Shown here one piece after another: positions 24,297-33,958 of a DNA stretch of 64,000 nt. The notes below the pieces were generated by a model that saw nothing but the letters and a program-made list of their open reading frames with translations, was not told the origin of the DNA and ran no database searches. Numbering within the stretch: position 1 is the stretch's first letter; every line of letters begins with the position of its first letter. Location of the stretch: positions 62,001 through 126,000 of the forward strand of contig NZ_CALDPF010000031.1 in the NCBI RefSeq assembly GCF_937912035.1, written 5' to 3'. The translations under genes were made by a program, and so were the position numbers. This DNA is from an uncultured Bacteroides sp. GTDB taxonomy: Bacteria > Bacteroidota > Bacteroidia > Bacteroidales > Bacteroidaceae.

Positions 24297-25757
24297 ATGA
24301 AACATATTGATGTTGTGGCTGCCGTTATAATAACCGATGAAGGTATTCTTGCCACTCAGAAAAGTAAGGGTGAGTTTGATGGTAAATGGGAATTTCCCGG
24401 AGGAAAGATTGAACCGGGAGAAACTCCTGAAGAGGCATTGAAGCGTGAAATAAAGGAGGAACTTGATGTGGATGTTGAAATAGACTCTTTTGTGGAAGCT
24501 GTTGATTATACTTATACGGATTTTGGAATAAGACTTTATGTTTTTGTCTGTTCGGTACATGCGGGTAATATGGCCCTGAGAGAACATAAGTCTTCGAAAT
24601 GGTTGACAGCCGATGAACTTGATTCTGTAGAATGGTTGCCTGCCGATAAGGAGGTTTTACCGGCATTGAAAAGGTATATCGACAATGTGACTGTAGACCG
24701 TAAGAAAATGATGAAGGCGTATACTTATATTGAAGAAGGGCATTTTGCATTGACAGAGAAACATGTTCCGCATATTCTTAATCCTAAAGATGCAATTGTG
24801 CGTGTAACTATGGGAAGTATCTGTACGAGTGATTTGCATATCAAACATGGAAGTGTGCCGCGTGCTGTTCCTGGTATAACAGTTGGTCATGAGATGGTAG
24901 GTGTGGTAGAACAGACGGGCAGGCTTGTCTGCAATGTGAAACCGGGCGACCGTGTTACCGTAAATGTAGAAACCTTTTGTGGAGAGTGTTTTTTCTGCAA
25001 ACATGGATATGTAAATAATTGTGAGGATCCTGATGGCGGCTGGGCATTGGGATGTCGTATTGATGGTGGACAGACGGAGTATGTTCGTGTTCCTCATGCA
25101 AATATGGGACTGAACAGGATACCTGACGGAGTTACTGACGAGCAGGCACTCTTCGTAGGGGATATTCTTGCCACTGGCTTTTGGGCGGCACGTATATCGG
25201 AAATCAAGGATGATGATACTGTTCTCATTATCGGTGCCGGACCTACAGGAGTATGTACATTGATATGTGCTATGCTGAAATGTCCACGCAGAATAATTGT
25301 GTGTGAGAAATCGGAAGAAAGAGTATCGTTCATACGTAAGCATTATCCGGATATACTGGTGGTTGGACCTGATGAGTGCAAGGATTTTGTAATGAATCAT
25401 TCCGAACATGGAGGTGCCGATGTGGTTATTGAGGTGGCTGGAGCTGATGACACTTTCAGGCTGGCATGGGAGTGTGCGCGCCCTAATGCCACTGTTACGG
25501 TGGTGGCACTATATGATAAGCCTCAGTCGCTGCCATTGCCTGATATGTATGGCAAGAATCTGACTTTCAAGACTGGAGGTGTGGATGGATGTGACTGCGA
25601 AGAGATTCTGCGTCTGATTTCAGAAGGTAAAATTGATACAACACCTCTTATAACACACCGTTTTGCACTTGATGAGATAGAAGAGGCTTACCGTATCTTT
25701 GAAAACCGCCTTGAGGGGGTTATAAAGATTGCTGTAACAGGAATATGCAAAAATTGA
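24297..25757 (+). CDS. Nudix (MutT-like)-zinc alcohol dehydrogenase fusion
   Basis: A single 486-residue frame joins two enzymes. Residues 1-130 are MutT-like, with the Nudix box GGKIEPGETPEEALKREI starting at 35 and running to EELDV at 58. From about 143 (MKAYTYIEEGHFALTEK) a zinc-binding medium-chain dehydrogenase follows, with GHEMVGVV, the structural zinc Cys cluster in CGECFFCKHGYVNNC, and the NAD-binding LIIGAGPTGVCTL. Both parts look complete. Each normally exists as a free protein, so either this is a true fusion or a stop has been lost between neighbours. No frame change is visible in the junction. The gene starts 45 bp after sbcC. Confidence 0.87.
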   Translation: MKHIDVVAAVIITDEGILATQKSKGEFDGKWEFPGGKIEPGETPEEALKREIKEELDVDVEIDSFVEAVDYTYTDFGIRLYVFVCSVHAGNMALREHKSSKWLTADELDSVEWLPADKEVLPALKRYIDNVTVDRKKMMKAYTYIEEGHFALTEKHVPHILNPKDAIVRVTMGSICTSDLHIKHGSVPRAVPGITVGHEMVGVVEQTGRLVCNVKPGDRVTVNVETFCGECFFCKHGYVNNCEDPDGGWALGCRIDGGQTEYVRVPHANMGLNRIPDGVTDEQALFVGDILATGFWAARISEIKDDDTVLIIGAGPTGVCTLICAMLKCPRRIIVCEKSEERVSFIRKHYPDILVVGPDECKDFVMNHSEHGGADVVIEVAGADDTFRLAWECARPNATVTVVALYDKPQSLPLPDMYGKNLTFKTGGVDGCDCEEILRLISEGKIDTTPLITHRFALDEIEEAYRIFENRLEGVIKIAVTGICKN

Positions 25758-25809
25758 CGGATAAATATAAAAACTTATTATACTTTAGAGTGTTATTAAA
25801 TCTATTTTT

Positions 25810-25817
25810 TACCTTTG
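25810..25817 (+). promoter_or_regulatory. -7 box before the DUF368 gene
   Basis: TACCTTTG, a perfect TAnnTTTG match, lies 27 bp before the ATG at 25845. A clear -33 box is not seen. Confidence 0.5.
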
Positions 25818-25844
25818 CGTGCGAAAAAATATTAATTAAAAGAT

Positions 25845-26759
25845 ATGGAACGTAAATTAAAGGATTACGCAACACTGGTATTGAAAGGTATGGGAATGGG
25901 CGCTGCGGATGTTGTGCCTGGTGTGTCTGGCGGAACGATAGCTTTTATCGTGGGCATATACGACGAACTGATCAATTCTATCAAGAGTATTAATTTGAAA
26001 AACCTGAAATTGCTTTTTACCGGTAAGGTGGCAGATTTCTGGAAGGGAATAAACGGTAATTTTCTGCTTTCTATAATTCTGGGAGTAGGTATTAGTGTAT
26101 TTTCACTGGCTAAAATCATTACATGGTTATTGACAGATCACCCTGTTTTGGTGTGGTCGTTTTTCTTCGGACTGGTTTTGGCGTCTACATGGTTTGTTTC
26201 GAAGGATATTAAGGAGTGGAATTGGAAAACTATATTGTCTTTTATAGTAGGGGCTGGTATCGCTTATTATATAACGGTTGCTACACCCGCAGAAACGCCT
26301 TCAAACTATCTGTTTATTTTCCTTTGTGGAGCTATCGCAATTTGTGCTATGATATTGCCGGGTATTTCCGGTAGCTTTATTCTGGTACTTCTGGGTAAAT
26401 ATTTCTATATAATGGAAGCGGTGAAAACTCTGGATATTGTAATTCTGATGATTTTCGGATGTGGCGCATTTATCGGAATTACGTCTTTTTCCAGAATCTT
26501 GTCGTATGCTCTGAAATATTTCAGAAACATTACACTTTCTGTCTTGACAGGTTTTATGCTGGGTTCTCTAAACAAGGTATGGCCTTGGAAAAGGGTGGTG
26601 GAATATTACACCGACAGTCATGGAGTGGCTAAACCTTTGATAGAGGAGAATATCTATCCTAATCAGTATGTGGTTGAAGCTGTGGTTTTGATGATTGTTG
26701 GCTTCCTGCTGGTATATTTCCTTGAGAAACTGTCAACAAAAAAACAAATAGAATCATAA
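25845..26759 (+). CDS. DUF368 family integral membrane protein (predicted polyprenyl-phosphate translocase type)
   Basis: The 304-residue protein is almost entirely membrane helices (about eight). It has the DUF368 landmarks GMGAADVVPGVSGGTIAFI near residues 15-35 and the repeated half AICAMILPGISGSFILVLLGKY near 165-187. These two PG(V/I)SGG loops are inverted-repeat halves. Members of DUF368 have been linked to recycling of undecaprenyl phosphate across the inner membrane; that role is from family knowledge. It has its own promoter and a strong terminator. Confidence 0.9.
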   Translation: MERKLKDYATLVLKGMGMGAADVVPGVSGGTIAFIVGIYDELINSIKSINLKNLKLLFTGKVADFWKGINGNFLLSIILGVGISVFSLAKIITWLLTDHPVLVWSFFFGLVLASTWFVSKDIKEWNWKTILSFIVGAGIAYYITVATPAETPSNYLFIFLCGAIAICAMILPGISGSFILVLLGKYFYIMEAVKTLDIVILMIFGCGAFIGITSFSRILSYALKYFRNITLSVLTGFMLGSLNKVWPWKRVVEYYTDSHGVAKPLIEENIYPNQYVVEAVVLMIVGFLLVYFLEKLSTKKQIES

Positions 26760-26804
26760 TAAATTATTGGTACAGAGATTTTTAATCTGACAGATTGGCA
26801 AATG

Positions 26805-26850
26805 ACGGCTATATATACTTTAGAGGGGTATATATAGCCGTATTTTTTTT
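26805..26850 (+). terminator. Terminator after the DUF368 gene
   Basis: A perfect 14-bp stem (ACGGCTATATATAC / GTATATATAGCCGT, 26805-26818 and 26828-26841) is followed by a run of eight T. Confidence 0.9.
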
Positions 26851-26922
26851 GTATTATTAATGTAATTTATTATGTTTTATTCAGTATTTAGACCGTTTTC
26901 AATGTAAAAAATGTTTGGATTT

Positions 26923-26953
26923 TTTGATTTTATGTATGTTTTCTGTATCTTTG
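26923..26953 (+). promoter_or_regulatory. Promoter of the glycogen operon
   Basis: TTTG (26923-26926), 19 bp, TATCTTTG (26946-26953) is an exact match to the Bacteroidetes vegetative consensus, 25 bp before the ATG at 26979. Confidence 0.8.
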
Positions 26954-26978
26954 CAAAAAATAAAGTTAAACTTATACG

Positions 26979-28658
26979 ATGATGAAACAGCTTTTAACTC
27001 CTGATTATATTTTTGAGTCTAGTTGGGAAGTGTGTAATAAAGTTGGAGGCATTTACACCGTCTTATCCACAAGGGCAAAAACCTTGCAGGAAGCATTTAA
27101 GGATAAGATTTTTTTCATAGGACCTGATGTATGGTTGGGAAAAGAAAATCCTTTGTTTGTTGAGGATGAAAAACTGCTCAAAGACTGGCGCGAACATGCT
27201 TTGAGCTCGGAGAATTTAAGTTTTAGAGTAGGAAGATGGAATATCCCAGGAAATCCAATCGCTATTTTAGTGGATTTTACTCCTTTCTATGAACGGAAAA
27301 ATGAAATCTATACTCAGGCTTGGATAGACTATCAGGTGGATTCATTACATGCATACGGCGATTATGACGAGGCTTCTATGTTCTCGTATGCGGCAGGAAA
27401 AGTAGTGGAAAGCTACTACAGATTCTTCCTTGGAGCGGACAAAAAGGTTATATATCAGGCTCATGAGTGGATGACCGGACTGGGAGCGCTTTACATTCAA
27501 AAGAATGTTCCGGAAATAGCTACAATTTTTACCACTCATGCCACTTCCATAGGACGTTCTATAGCCGGAAACAATAAACCTTTGTATGACTATCTGTTTG
27601 CTTATAATGGTGATCAAATGGCTAGAGAACTTAATATGGAGTCGAAACACTCTATTGAAAAGCAGACTGCACATCATGTAGATTGCTTCACTACTGTAAG
27701 CGAAATTACTAATAATGAATGCAAGGAATTGCTTGAAAAACCTGCTGACGTTGTTCTTATGAATGGTTTTGAGGATGATTTTGTGCCTCAGGGACGTTCT
27801 TTCACAGCTAAACGTAAAAAAGCAAGACAGGTAATGCTGAACCTTGCAAACAAACTGCTTGGTACTTCACTGGGTGATGACACTCTAATAATAGGTACGA
27901 GCGGAAGATATGAATTCAAGAATAAAGGAATCAATGTTTACCTTGAAACTCTAAATCGTCTGACAAGAGACAAGAATCTGAAAAAGGATGTCTTGGCCTT
28001 CATAAATGTTCCTGGTTGGGTAGGTGATGCCAGACAGGATCTTATCGACAGATTAAAAAGCAAGGAAAATTTCAATACTCCGCTTGAAGTTCCATTCGTT
28101 ACACATTGGTTGCATAATATGAGTCACGACCAGGTGCTGGATATGCTCAAATACCTTAATATGTCGAATTCGGCAGATTCTAAGGTTAAGGTTATTTTCG
28201 TACCATGTTATCTTGACGGAAAAGACGGCATACTGAACATGACGTATTATGATCTGGTTTTGGGTAATGACCTTAGCGTATATCCTTCATATTACGAACC
28301 ATGGGGCTATACTCCTCTGGAGAGTGTGGCATTCAAAGTGCCTACCATTACTTCCGACCTTGCTGGTTTCGGATTGTGGGTTAATTCGGTAGTGGGACAC
28401 AATGGAGAATTAGCCGACGGAGTGAAGGTGATACACCGTACTGATTATAATTATTCTGAAGTGGCCGATGCCATAAAAGATACTATCAGCGAATTCTCGT
28501 CTTTTGATCAGAAACAGATAGACAAGATACGCAAGAATGCTGCCGCTATAGCTGAAAAAGCGTTATGGAAGCATTTCATCAAATATTATTACGAAGCATA
28601 CGACGTGGCTTTGCGCAATGCTTCGATAAGACTGGAGAAAAATAAAAAAGAGAATTAA
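26979..28658 (+). CDS. Glycogen synthase, GT3 type
   Basis: The 559-residue protein belongs to the eukaryote-like GT3 glycogen synthases: it opens with DYIFESSWEVCNKVGGIYTVLSTRA and has YQAHEWMTGLGALYIQ, TTHATSIGRSIAG and the late PSYYEPWGYTPLESVAF segment that carries the catalytic Glu. It transfers glucose from UDP-glucose (or a related nucleotide sugar) to the ends of glycogen. Most bacteria use GT5 enzymes; the GT3 form is normal in Bacteroidales. Two ATGs (26979 and 26982) are possible and differ by one Met. The phosphorylase gene follows after 22 bp. Confidence 0.92.
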   Translation: MMKQLLTPDYIFESSWEVCNKVGGIYTVLSTRAKTLQEAFKDKIFFIGPDVWLGKENPLFVEDEKLLKDWREHALSSENLSFRVGRWNIPGNPIAILVDFTPFYERKNEIYTQAWIDYQVDSLHAYGDYDEASMFSYAAGKVVESYYRFFLGADKKVIYQAHEWMTGLGALYIQKNVPEIATIFTTHATSIGRSIAGNNKPLYDYLFAYNGDQMARELNMESKHSIEKQTAHHVDCFTTVSEITNNECKELLEKPADVVLMNGFEDDFVPQGRSFTAKRKKARQVMLNLANKLLGTSLGDDTLIIGTSGRYEFKNKGINVYLETLNRLTRDKNLKKDVLAFINVPGWVGDARQDLIDRLKSKENFNTPLEVPFVTHWLHNMSHDQVLDMLKYLNMSNSADSKVKVIFVPCYLDGKDGILNMTYYDLVLGNDLSVYPSYYEPWGYTPLESVAFKVPTITSDLAGFGLWVNSVVGHNGELADGVKVIHRTDYNYSEVADAIKDTISEFSSFDQKQIDKIRKNAAAIAEKALWKHFIKYYYEAYDVALRNASIRLEKNKKEN

Positions 28659-28680
28659 TAATTTTAAGTATTTGAGAGAT

Positions 28681-31248
28681 ATGAAAATTAAAACAAATTA
28701 TGCTAATGCTCCTGTATGGAAAGAGGTTACTGTAAAATCTCGTATTCCTGATTCACTGAAGATGTTACAGGAAATGGCCCGCAACATTTGGTGGTCATGG
28801 AATTATGAAGCAACAGATATGTTTAAGTCTCTTGATCCTGAATTATGGAGTGTAGTGGGACAGAACCCTGTTGCCTTTTTGGAACGCTTGAGTTATGAAA
28901 AACTTGAAGCTCTTTCAAACGATAAGAAAGTTCTTGATAAAATAAATAAAGTATATAAGAAGTTTACTGATTACATGAGCGTAGCTCCTAACAAGGAACG
29001 CCCATCTGTAGCATATTTCTGTATGGAATATGGTATGACTCACGTTCTGAAAATATATTCAGGAGGTCTTGGTATCCTTGCCGGTGACTATCTGAAAGAA
29101 GCTTCAGACAGCAACGTTGATATGTGTGCAGTAGGTTTCTTGTATCGTTACGGATATTTTACTCAGAGCCTTTCAATGGATGGACAGCAGGTGGCAAACT
29201 ACGAAGCTCAGAACTTCGGTAGCCTTCCTCTGGACCGTGTAATCGGTGAAGATGGCAAGCCATTGGTAGTGGACGTTCCTTATCTTGACTACTATGTACA
29301 TGCATACGTTTGGAGAGTAAACGTAGGTCGTGTGCCATTGTATCTGCTTGATACAGACAATGAAATGAACAGCGAGTTCGACCGTCCTATCACTCACCAG
29401 CTTTATGGTGGCGACTGGGAAAACCGCTTGAAACAGGAAATTCTTCTTGGTATCGGTGGTGTTCTGTTGCTCGAAAAACTTGGCATAAAGAAAGATATTT
29501 ACCACTGCAACGAAGGACATGCAGCATTGTGTAACGTACAGCGTCTGTGCGAATTCGTAGAAAGCGGAATGACATTCGATCAGGCTCTTGAAGTTGTACG
29601 TGCTTCTTCATTGTACACTGTTCATACTCCGGTTCCTGCAGGCCACGACTATTTCGACGAAGGTCTCTTCGGCAAGTATATGGGTGGTTATCCACAGCGT
29701 ATGGGTATCTCATGGCAGGATCTGATGGATCTTGGACGTATCAATCCGGGTGACAACAACGAACGTTTCTGTATGTCAACATTCGCTTGCAACACTTGCC
29801 AGGAAGTTAACGGTGTGAGCTGGTTGCACGGAAAAGTTTCTCAGGATATGTTCTCAGGTATATGGAAAGGTTACTTCCCGGAAGAAAACCATGTAGGATA
29901 TGTAACTAACGGTGTTCACTTCCCAACATGGTGTGCTTCTGAATGGCAGAAACTTTACAGCAAATACTTCGACGCGAACTTCCTGAACGACCAGTCTAAT
30001 CCTAAGATCTGGGAAGCTATCTACAATGTTCCTGATGAAGAAATCTGGAATACTCGTGTAGCATTGAAGAATAAACTTACTGACTATATACGTAATCAGT
30101 TCCGCGATACATGGTTGAAGAACCAGGGTGATCCTTCACGTGTAGTTTCATTGATGGACAAGATCAATCCTAACGCACTGTTGATCGGTTTCGCTCGTCG
30201 TTTTGCTACTTACAAACGTGCTCATCTGTTGTTCACTGACCTTGACCGTCTGGCTAAGATCGTTAACAACCCTAATTATCCTGTACAGTTCCTGTTCGCA
30301 GGTAAGGCTCACCCACACGATGGTGCTGGTCAGGGATTGATCAAGAAGATTGTGGAAATATCTAAGCGTCCTGAATTCTTGGGTAAGATCATCTTCCTCG
30401 AGAACTACGATATGAAGCTTGCACGTCGTCTTGTTTCAGGTGTTGATATCTGGATGAACACTCCGACACGTCCTCTTGAAGCATCTGGTACATCAGGTGA
30501 GAAGGCTTTGATGAACGGTGTAGTAAACTTCTCTGTACTCGATGGATGGTGGCTTGAAGGTTACCGTGAAGGTGCTGGATGGGCATTGACTGAAAAACGT
30601 ACATACCAGAACCAGGAACATCAGGATCAGCTTGATGCTGCTACTATCTACAGTATCCTTGAAACTGAAATCCTTCCATTGTATTACGCTCGCAATAAGA
30701 AGGGCTATTCTGAAGGATGGGTTAGAACTATCAAGAACTCTATCGCACAGGTTGCTCCTCACTATACAATGAAGCGTCAGCTTGACGATTACTATTCTAA
30801 GTTCTATACTAAAGAAGCTAACCGTTATAAGATGCTTGCTGCAAACGACTATGCTAAGGCTAAGGAAATCGCAGCATGGAAAGAAGAAGTTGTTTCTAAG
30901 TGGGATTCAATTCAGGTTGTTTCATTCAGCAAGGATGAAGAACTTCGCGAAGGCAACGTAGAAAGCGGTAAGGATTACACAATCACTTGCGTAGTTGACG
31001 AGAAGGGATTGAAAGATGCTGTTGGTATCGAACTTGTTGTAACTTACAAGAATGCGGAAGGTAAGGAATACATATATTCAGTAACTCCTATGGAAGTTGT
31101 GAAAGTGGAAGGCGACTTGTACACATTCCAGCTTACTCACAGCTTGTCTAACGCAGGAAGCTTCAAGGTTTCATACCGTATGTATCCTAAGAATCCTGAT
31201 TTGGCACATCGTCAGGACTTCTGCTACGTACGTTGGTTTAATGAATAA
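28681..31248 (+). CDS. Glycogen (alpha-glucan) phosphorylase, GT35
   Basis: The protein of 855 residues has an N-terminal DUF3417-like part (ARNIWWSWNYEATDMFKSL) followed by the phosphorylase body. PLP-site and active-site segments are visible: YSGGLGILAGDYLKEASD, HCNEGHAALCNVQRL, NPTRPLEASGTSGEKALMNG-like text (NTPTRPLEASGTSGEKAL), and DGWWLEGYREGAGWAL. It releases glucose-1-phosphate from glycogen. The ATG at 28681 is preferred to an upstream TTG. The codon usage is noticeably more biased than in the neighbours (for example GCT, GGT, AAG), suggesting high expression. It is in one operon with glycogen synthase; no branching enzyme is present. Confidence 0.93.
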   Translation: MKIKTNYANAPVWKEVTVKSRIPDSLKMLQEMARNIWWSWNYEATDMFKSLDPELWSVVGQNPVAFLERLSYEKLEALSNDKKVLDKINKVYKKFTDYMSVAPNKERPSVAYFCMEYGMTHVLKIYSGGLGILAGDYLKEASDSNVDMCAVGFLYRYGYFTQSLSMDGQQVANYEAQNFGSLPLDRVIGEDGKPLVVDVPYLDYYVHAYVWRVNVGRVPLYLLDTDNEMNSEFDRPITHQLYGGDWENRLKQEILLGIGGVLLLEKLGIKKDIYHCNEGHAALCNVQRLCEFVESGMTFDQALEVVRASSLYTVHTPVPAGHDYFDEGLFGKYMGGYPQRMGISWQDLMDLGRINPGDNNERFCMSTFACNTCQEVNGVSWLHGKVSQDMFSGIWKGYFPEENHVGYVTNGVHFPTWCASEWQKLYSKYFDANFLNDQSNPKIWEAIYNVPDEEIWNTRVALKNKLTDYIRNQFRDTWLKNQGDPSRVVSLMDKINPNALLIGFARRFATYKRAHLLFTDLDRLAKIVNNPNYPVQFLFAGKAHPHDGAGQGLIKKIVEISKRPEFLGKIIFLENYDMKLARRLVSGVDIWMNTPTRPLEASGTSGEKALMNGVVNFSVLDGWWLEGYREGAGWALTEKRTYQNQEHQDQLDAATIYSILETEILPLYYARNKKGYSEGWVRTIKNSIAQVAPHYTMKRQLDDYYSKFYTKEANRYKMLAANDYAKAKEIAAWKEEVVSKWDSIQVVSFSKDEELREGNVESGKDYTITCVVDEKGLKDAVGIELVVTYKNAEGKEYIYSVTPMEVVKVEGDLYTFQLTHSLSNAGSFKVSYRMYPKNPDLAHRQDFCYVRWFNE

Positions 31249-31283
31249 TTAATACATTCTATTAATTAATATCGCCAATCATG

Positions 31284-31326
31284 TCGGTCTGGAGATCTTT
31301 TATAAGATTTTCAGACCGATTTTTTT
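31284..31326 (+). terminator. Terminator after the glycogen operon
   Basis: A stem TCGGTCTG...CAGACCGA, extended through GATCTT/AAGATT (31284-31319), is followed by TTTTTT. Confidence 0.85.
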
Positions 31327-31346
31327 ATATTCTGTGTTTTTACTCT

Positions 31347-31354
31347 TATTTTTG
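31347..31354 (+). promoter_or_regulatory. -7 box of the two-component operon
   Basis: TATTTTTG fits TAnnTTTG, 28 bp before the ATG at 31383. It lies inside the long open frame that extends upstream, which supports the shorter start. Confidence 0.5.
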
Positions 31355-31382
31355 TAGAAATACGATATTAATAAGACTGTAT

Positions 31383-32060
31383 ATGAAGATACTTGTAGTA
31401 GAAGACGATAAAGACTTGATGGAGATAATAACCAAGTCGCTTGAAAAGGAGAGGTATGTGGTTTCGCAGGCTCCTGATTACCGGACGGCAGTTATGAAGG
31501 CAGGTGATTATGATTACGACTGTATCCTGCTTGACATAATGCTTCCGGATGGAAACGGTCTTGATCTTCTGACCGAACTTCAGGACATGGGAAAGAAAGC
31601 CAATGTTATAATACTTTCGGCCAAGGACTCGATTGAGGATAAGGTAAAGGGGCTTGACTTGGGTGCCGATGATTATCTTCCCAAGCCTTTTCATCTGGCA
31701 GAGCTTCACGCACGCATCAAGAGTCTGCTAAGGAGAAATATGAGAGAAGGGGAAAAGAAAATTGTCTTCGGCAATATTGAAATTCAGCCTGAAAAGTTTG
31801 AAGTCCAGGTAGGAGGTAAGCCTATAGAGCTTAATCGCAAGGAATACGACATTTTGGTATATTTCATGCTCCGGCCTAACAGACTGGTGAATAAAAGCAC
31901 TTTGGCAGAATCTGTTTGGGGAGATCATATTGATCAGGTTGATAATTTCGACTTTATTTATGCTCAGATAAAGAATCTTAGGAAAAGGCTTAAGGATGCC
32001 GGTTCCACTCCCGAGCTGAAAGCTGTTTATGGTATAGGATATAAATTCGTATTGGAATGA
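31383..32060 (+). CDS. OmpR/PhoB-family response regulator
   Basis: The protein has 225 residues. The receiver domain starts MKILVVEDDKDLMEI, with the phosphorylated Asp in YDCILLDIMLPDGNG (near residue 52) and the Lys in DYLPKPFHLAEL. The C-terminal winged helix includes LNRKEYDILVYFMLRPNRLVNK and a closing YGIGYKFVLE. It would bind DNA as a dimer when phosphorylated by the kinase encoded next. An in-frame start 102 nt upstream exists, but it would add 34 residues with no domain and cover the promoter and terminator, so ATG 31383 is chosen. The stop overlaps the kinase start by 4 nt. Confidence 0.95.
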   Translation: MKILVVEDDKDLMEIITKSLEKERYVVSQAPDYRTAVMKAGDYDYDCILLDIMLPDGNGLDLLTELQDMGKKANVIILSAKDSIEDKVKGLDLGADDYLPKPFHLAELHARIKSLLRRNMREGEKKIVFGNIEIQPEKFEVQVGGKPIELNRKEYDILVYFMLRPNRLVNKSTLAESVWGDHIDQVDNFDFIYAQIKNLRKRLKDAGSTPELKAVYGIGYKFVLE

Positions 32061-33322
32061 AACTGTTTCACAATGTGATGCTCCATGTGTCAGTGGCATC
32101 TGTATTCATAATGACTGCATGGGCCGTATTTTTCTATTGGGCTATAATAGACGAGGTGAACGATGAGGTGGATGATTCACTTGAGGATTATTCCGAGAGT
32201 CTTATCATCAGGTATCTTAACGGTGAGGACATGCCCTCGCTTAATAACGGCTCGAATAACCAGTTTTATATGTACGATGTGAGTCAGGAATATGCCGAGA
32301 CATATTCTCAGATATCATATCGTGATGAAATGGTATATATTGATGAAAAGCTGGAGTATGAGCCGGCCAGAATCCTTATGACTATTTTTAAGACAGACAC
32401 GGGATATAAGGAACTCGTGGTATATACGCCTACCATTGATAAACTTGATTTGCAAAGGTCTATTCTGGGATGGATAGTAGCGCTTTATGCAGGTATTCTG
32501 CTTATACTGCTGTTGCTGAACGTATGGATATTCCGTCGAAATATGAAACCGTTGTATGTCCTCTTGTCATGGTTTAATAACTACAAGATAGGCAGCGGAT
32601 ATAAGCCGTTATCGAATAAAACAAAAATCACGGAGTTCAAGGAACTGTATCATGCCGTTACTATGTCGGCACAGCGTAATGAGAAACTTTACGAACAGCA
32701 GAAAATGTTTATTGGCAACGCTTCTCATGAGATGCAGACGCCTCTTGCTATATGTCTTAACAGGCTTGAAATGCTGATGGAAGACGAAAATCTGACAGAA
32801 AAACAGATGGAAGAAATAGCAAAGACACATCAGACATTGGAGAATATTACCCGTATGAACAAATCGTTGTTACTGTTATGTAAGATTGAGAATGGCCAGT
32901 ATGCTGATGTGAAGGAAGTGTCAGTCAATTCGTTGGTACGTCAGTATGTAGATACGTTCAATGACGTGTATTCTTATAAGAACATTACGGTCAAGGTAAC
33001 TGAAATGTCATCTCTCAGCATGCAGATAAATGAATCGTTGGCCATAATACTGGTGTCAAATCTTCTGAAGAATGCCTATTTGCATAACTGTGAGAATGGT
33101 AAGATTGATGTAGTTATCTCCGAAAAGGATTTTACTGTTTCAAACACAGGTGAATCAGCTTTGGACTCTTCAAAAATATTCACCCGTTTTTATCAGGGAA
33201 GCAAGAAAGAGGGTTCTACAGGTTTGGGACTGGCATTGATACATACCATTTGCAGGGCTAATAACATCAGCATATCTTATGAATTTAGGGATAAGATGCA
33301 TGTATTCAAGGTCTCTCTATAG
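32057..33322 (+). CDS. Sensor histidine kinase
   Basis: The 421-residue protein has two membrane helices (about 8-30 and 137-160) flanking a periplasmic domain of about 105 acidic residues. The HisKA box is FIGNASHEMQTPLAICLNRLEM (phospho-His near 225), and the HATPase domain has LLKNAYLHNC (N box) and GSTGLGLALIHTI (G box). The periplasmic part is the likely sensor; its ligand is unknown. It overlaps the response regulator gene and is followed by a PepSY-like periplasmic protein gene, a gene trio often found in Bacteroidales. Confidence 0.94.
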   Translation: MKLFHNVMLHVSVASVFIMTAWAVFFYWAIIDEVNDEVDDSLEDYSESLIIRYLNGEDMPSLNNGSNNQFYMYDVSQEYAETYSQISYRDEMVYIDEKLEYEPARILMTIFKTDTGYKELVVYTPTIDKLDLQRSILGWIVALYAGILLILLLLNVWIFRRNMKPLYVLLSWFNNYKIGSGYKPLSNKTKITEFKELYHAVTMSAQRNEKLYEQQKMFIGNASHEMQTPLAICLNRLEMLMEDENLTEKQMEEIAKTHQTLENITRMNKSLLLLCKIENGQYADVKEVSVNSLVRQYVDTFNDVYSYKNITVKVTEMSSLSMQINESLAIILVSNLLKNAYLHNCENGKIDVVISEKDFTVSNTGESALDSSKIFTRFYQGSKKEGSTGLGLALIHTICRANNISISYEFRDKMHVFKVSL

Positions 33323-33446
33323 AGAAAAGTGATATTATTTCAAAAAAAATCAGGAAAAGTGGATTTTTCCAGAATCTTTTCAGTATTGTGTATAATCTTT
33401 GCAATATAAAATTAAAGACAGTACTAACAATTAAAATTTTAAAGTT

Positions 33447-33884
33447 ATGAAAAAGGTTATATTTTTATTCGTTTGTTTGTTTACAATGTCAATGATTGCT
33501 GTTGCAGATACAGATAAACCTATTCAGATTGGTCAGTTACCGCTAAAGGCTCAGACATTTATTTCAACTTATTTCAAGAATGCTAAAGTTGCGATGGCTA
33601 AGCAGGAAACGGATTTGTTCTACAAGAGTTATGATGTGATATTCACGTCGGGTGATAAAATAGAGTTCGATAAGTCTGGCGAATGGACAGAAGTAAAATG
33701 TATCAAGGATGGAGTTCCGTCGCAGATTATTCCTCAACAAATAAAGGATTATGTGAACACTAACTATCCTGATGACAAGATCTTGAAAATAGAGAAAAAT
33801 TCAAGGGAATATGAAATCAAACTTTCCGGCAGATGGGAAATCAAATTCGACAAGCAGTTCAGAGTAATTGATATTGATGATTGA
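33447..33884 (+). CDS. PepSY-like (DUF2874) periplasmic protein
   Basis: The 145-residue protein has a signal peptide (about 1-20, MKKVIFLFVCLFTMSMIAVA) and two repeats of the PepSY-like unit. The first is LPLKAQTFISTYFKNAKVAMAK with VIFTSGDKIEFDKSGEWTEV. The second is IPQQIKDYVNTNYPDDKILKI with YEIKLSGRWEIKFDKQF. Proteins of this kind bind or inhibit other periplasmic proteins in some cases; here it may be a target or a modulator of the kinase encoded just upstream. It ends at a bidirectional terminator. Confidence 0.88.
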   Translation: MKKVIFLFVCLFTMSMIAVADTDKPIQIGQLPLKAQTFISTYFKNAKVAMAKQETDLFYKSYDVIFTSGDKIEFDKSGEWTEVKCIKDGVPSQIIPQQIKDYVNTNYPDDKILKIEKNSREYEIKLSGRWEIKFDKQFRVIDIDD

Positions 33885-33900
33885 TAATTGTAAATGATAA

Positions 33901-33938
33901 AAAAAAGCGGGACAATCAGATGAAAGTCTCGCTTTTTT
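33901..33938. terminator. Bidirectional terminator between the PepSY-like gene and guaA
   Basis: AAAAAAGCGGGAC and GTCTCGCTTTTTT form a 13-bp stem with one G-T pair. T-runs on both strands suit the two convergent genes. Confidence 0.9.
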
Positions 33939-33958
33939 ATTTCTATTTTGTTTTGGGG

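Noticed and set aside
24657..25409. 250-codon open frame opposite the dehydrogenase part of the fusion
   Set aside because: Antisense shadow with no recognisable domain.
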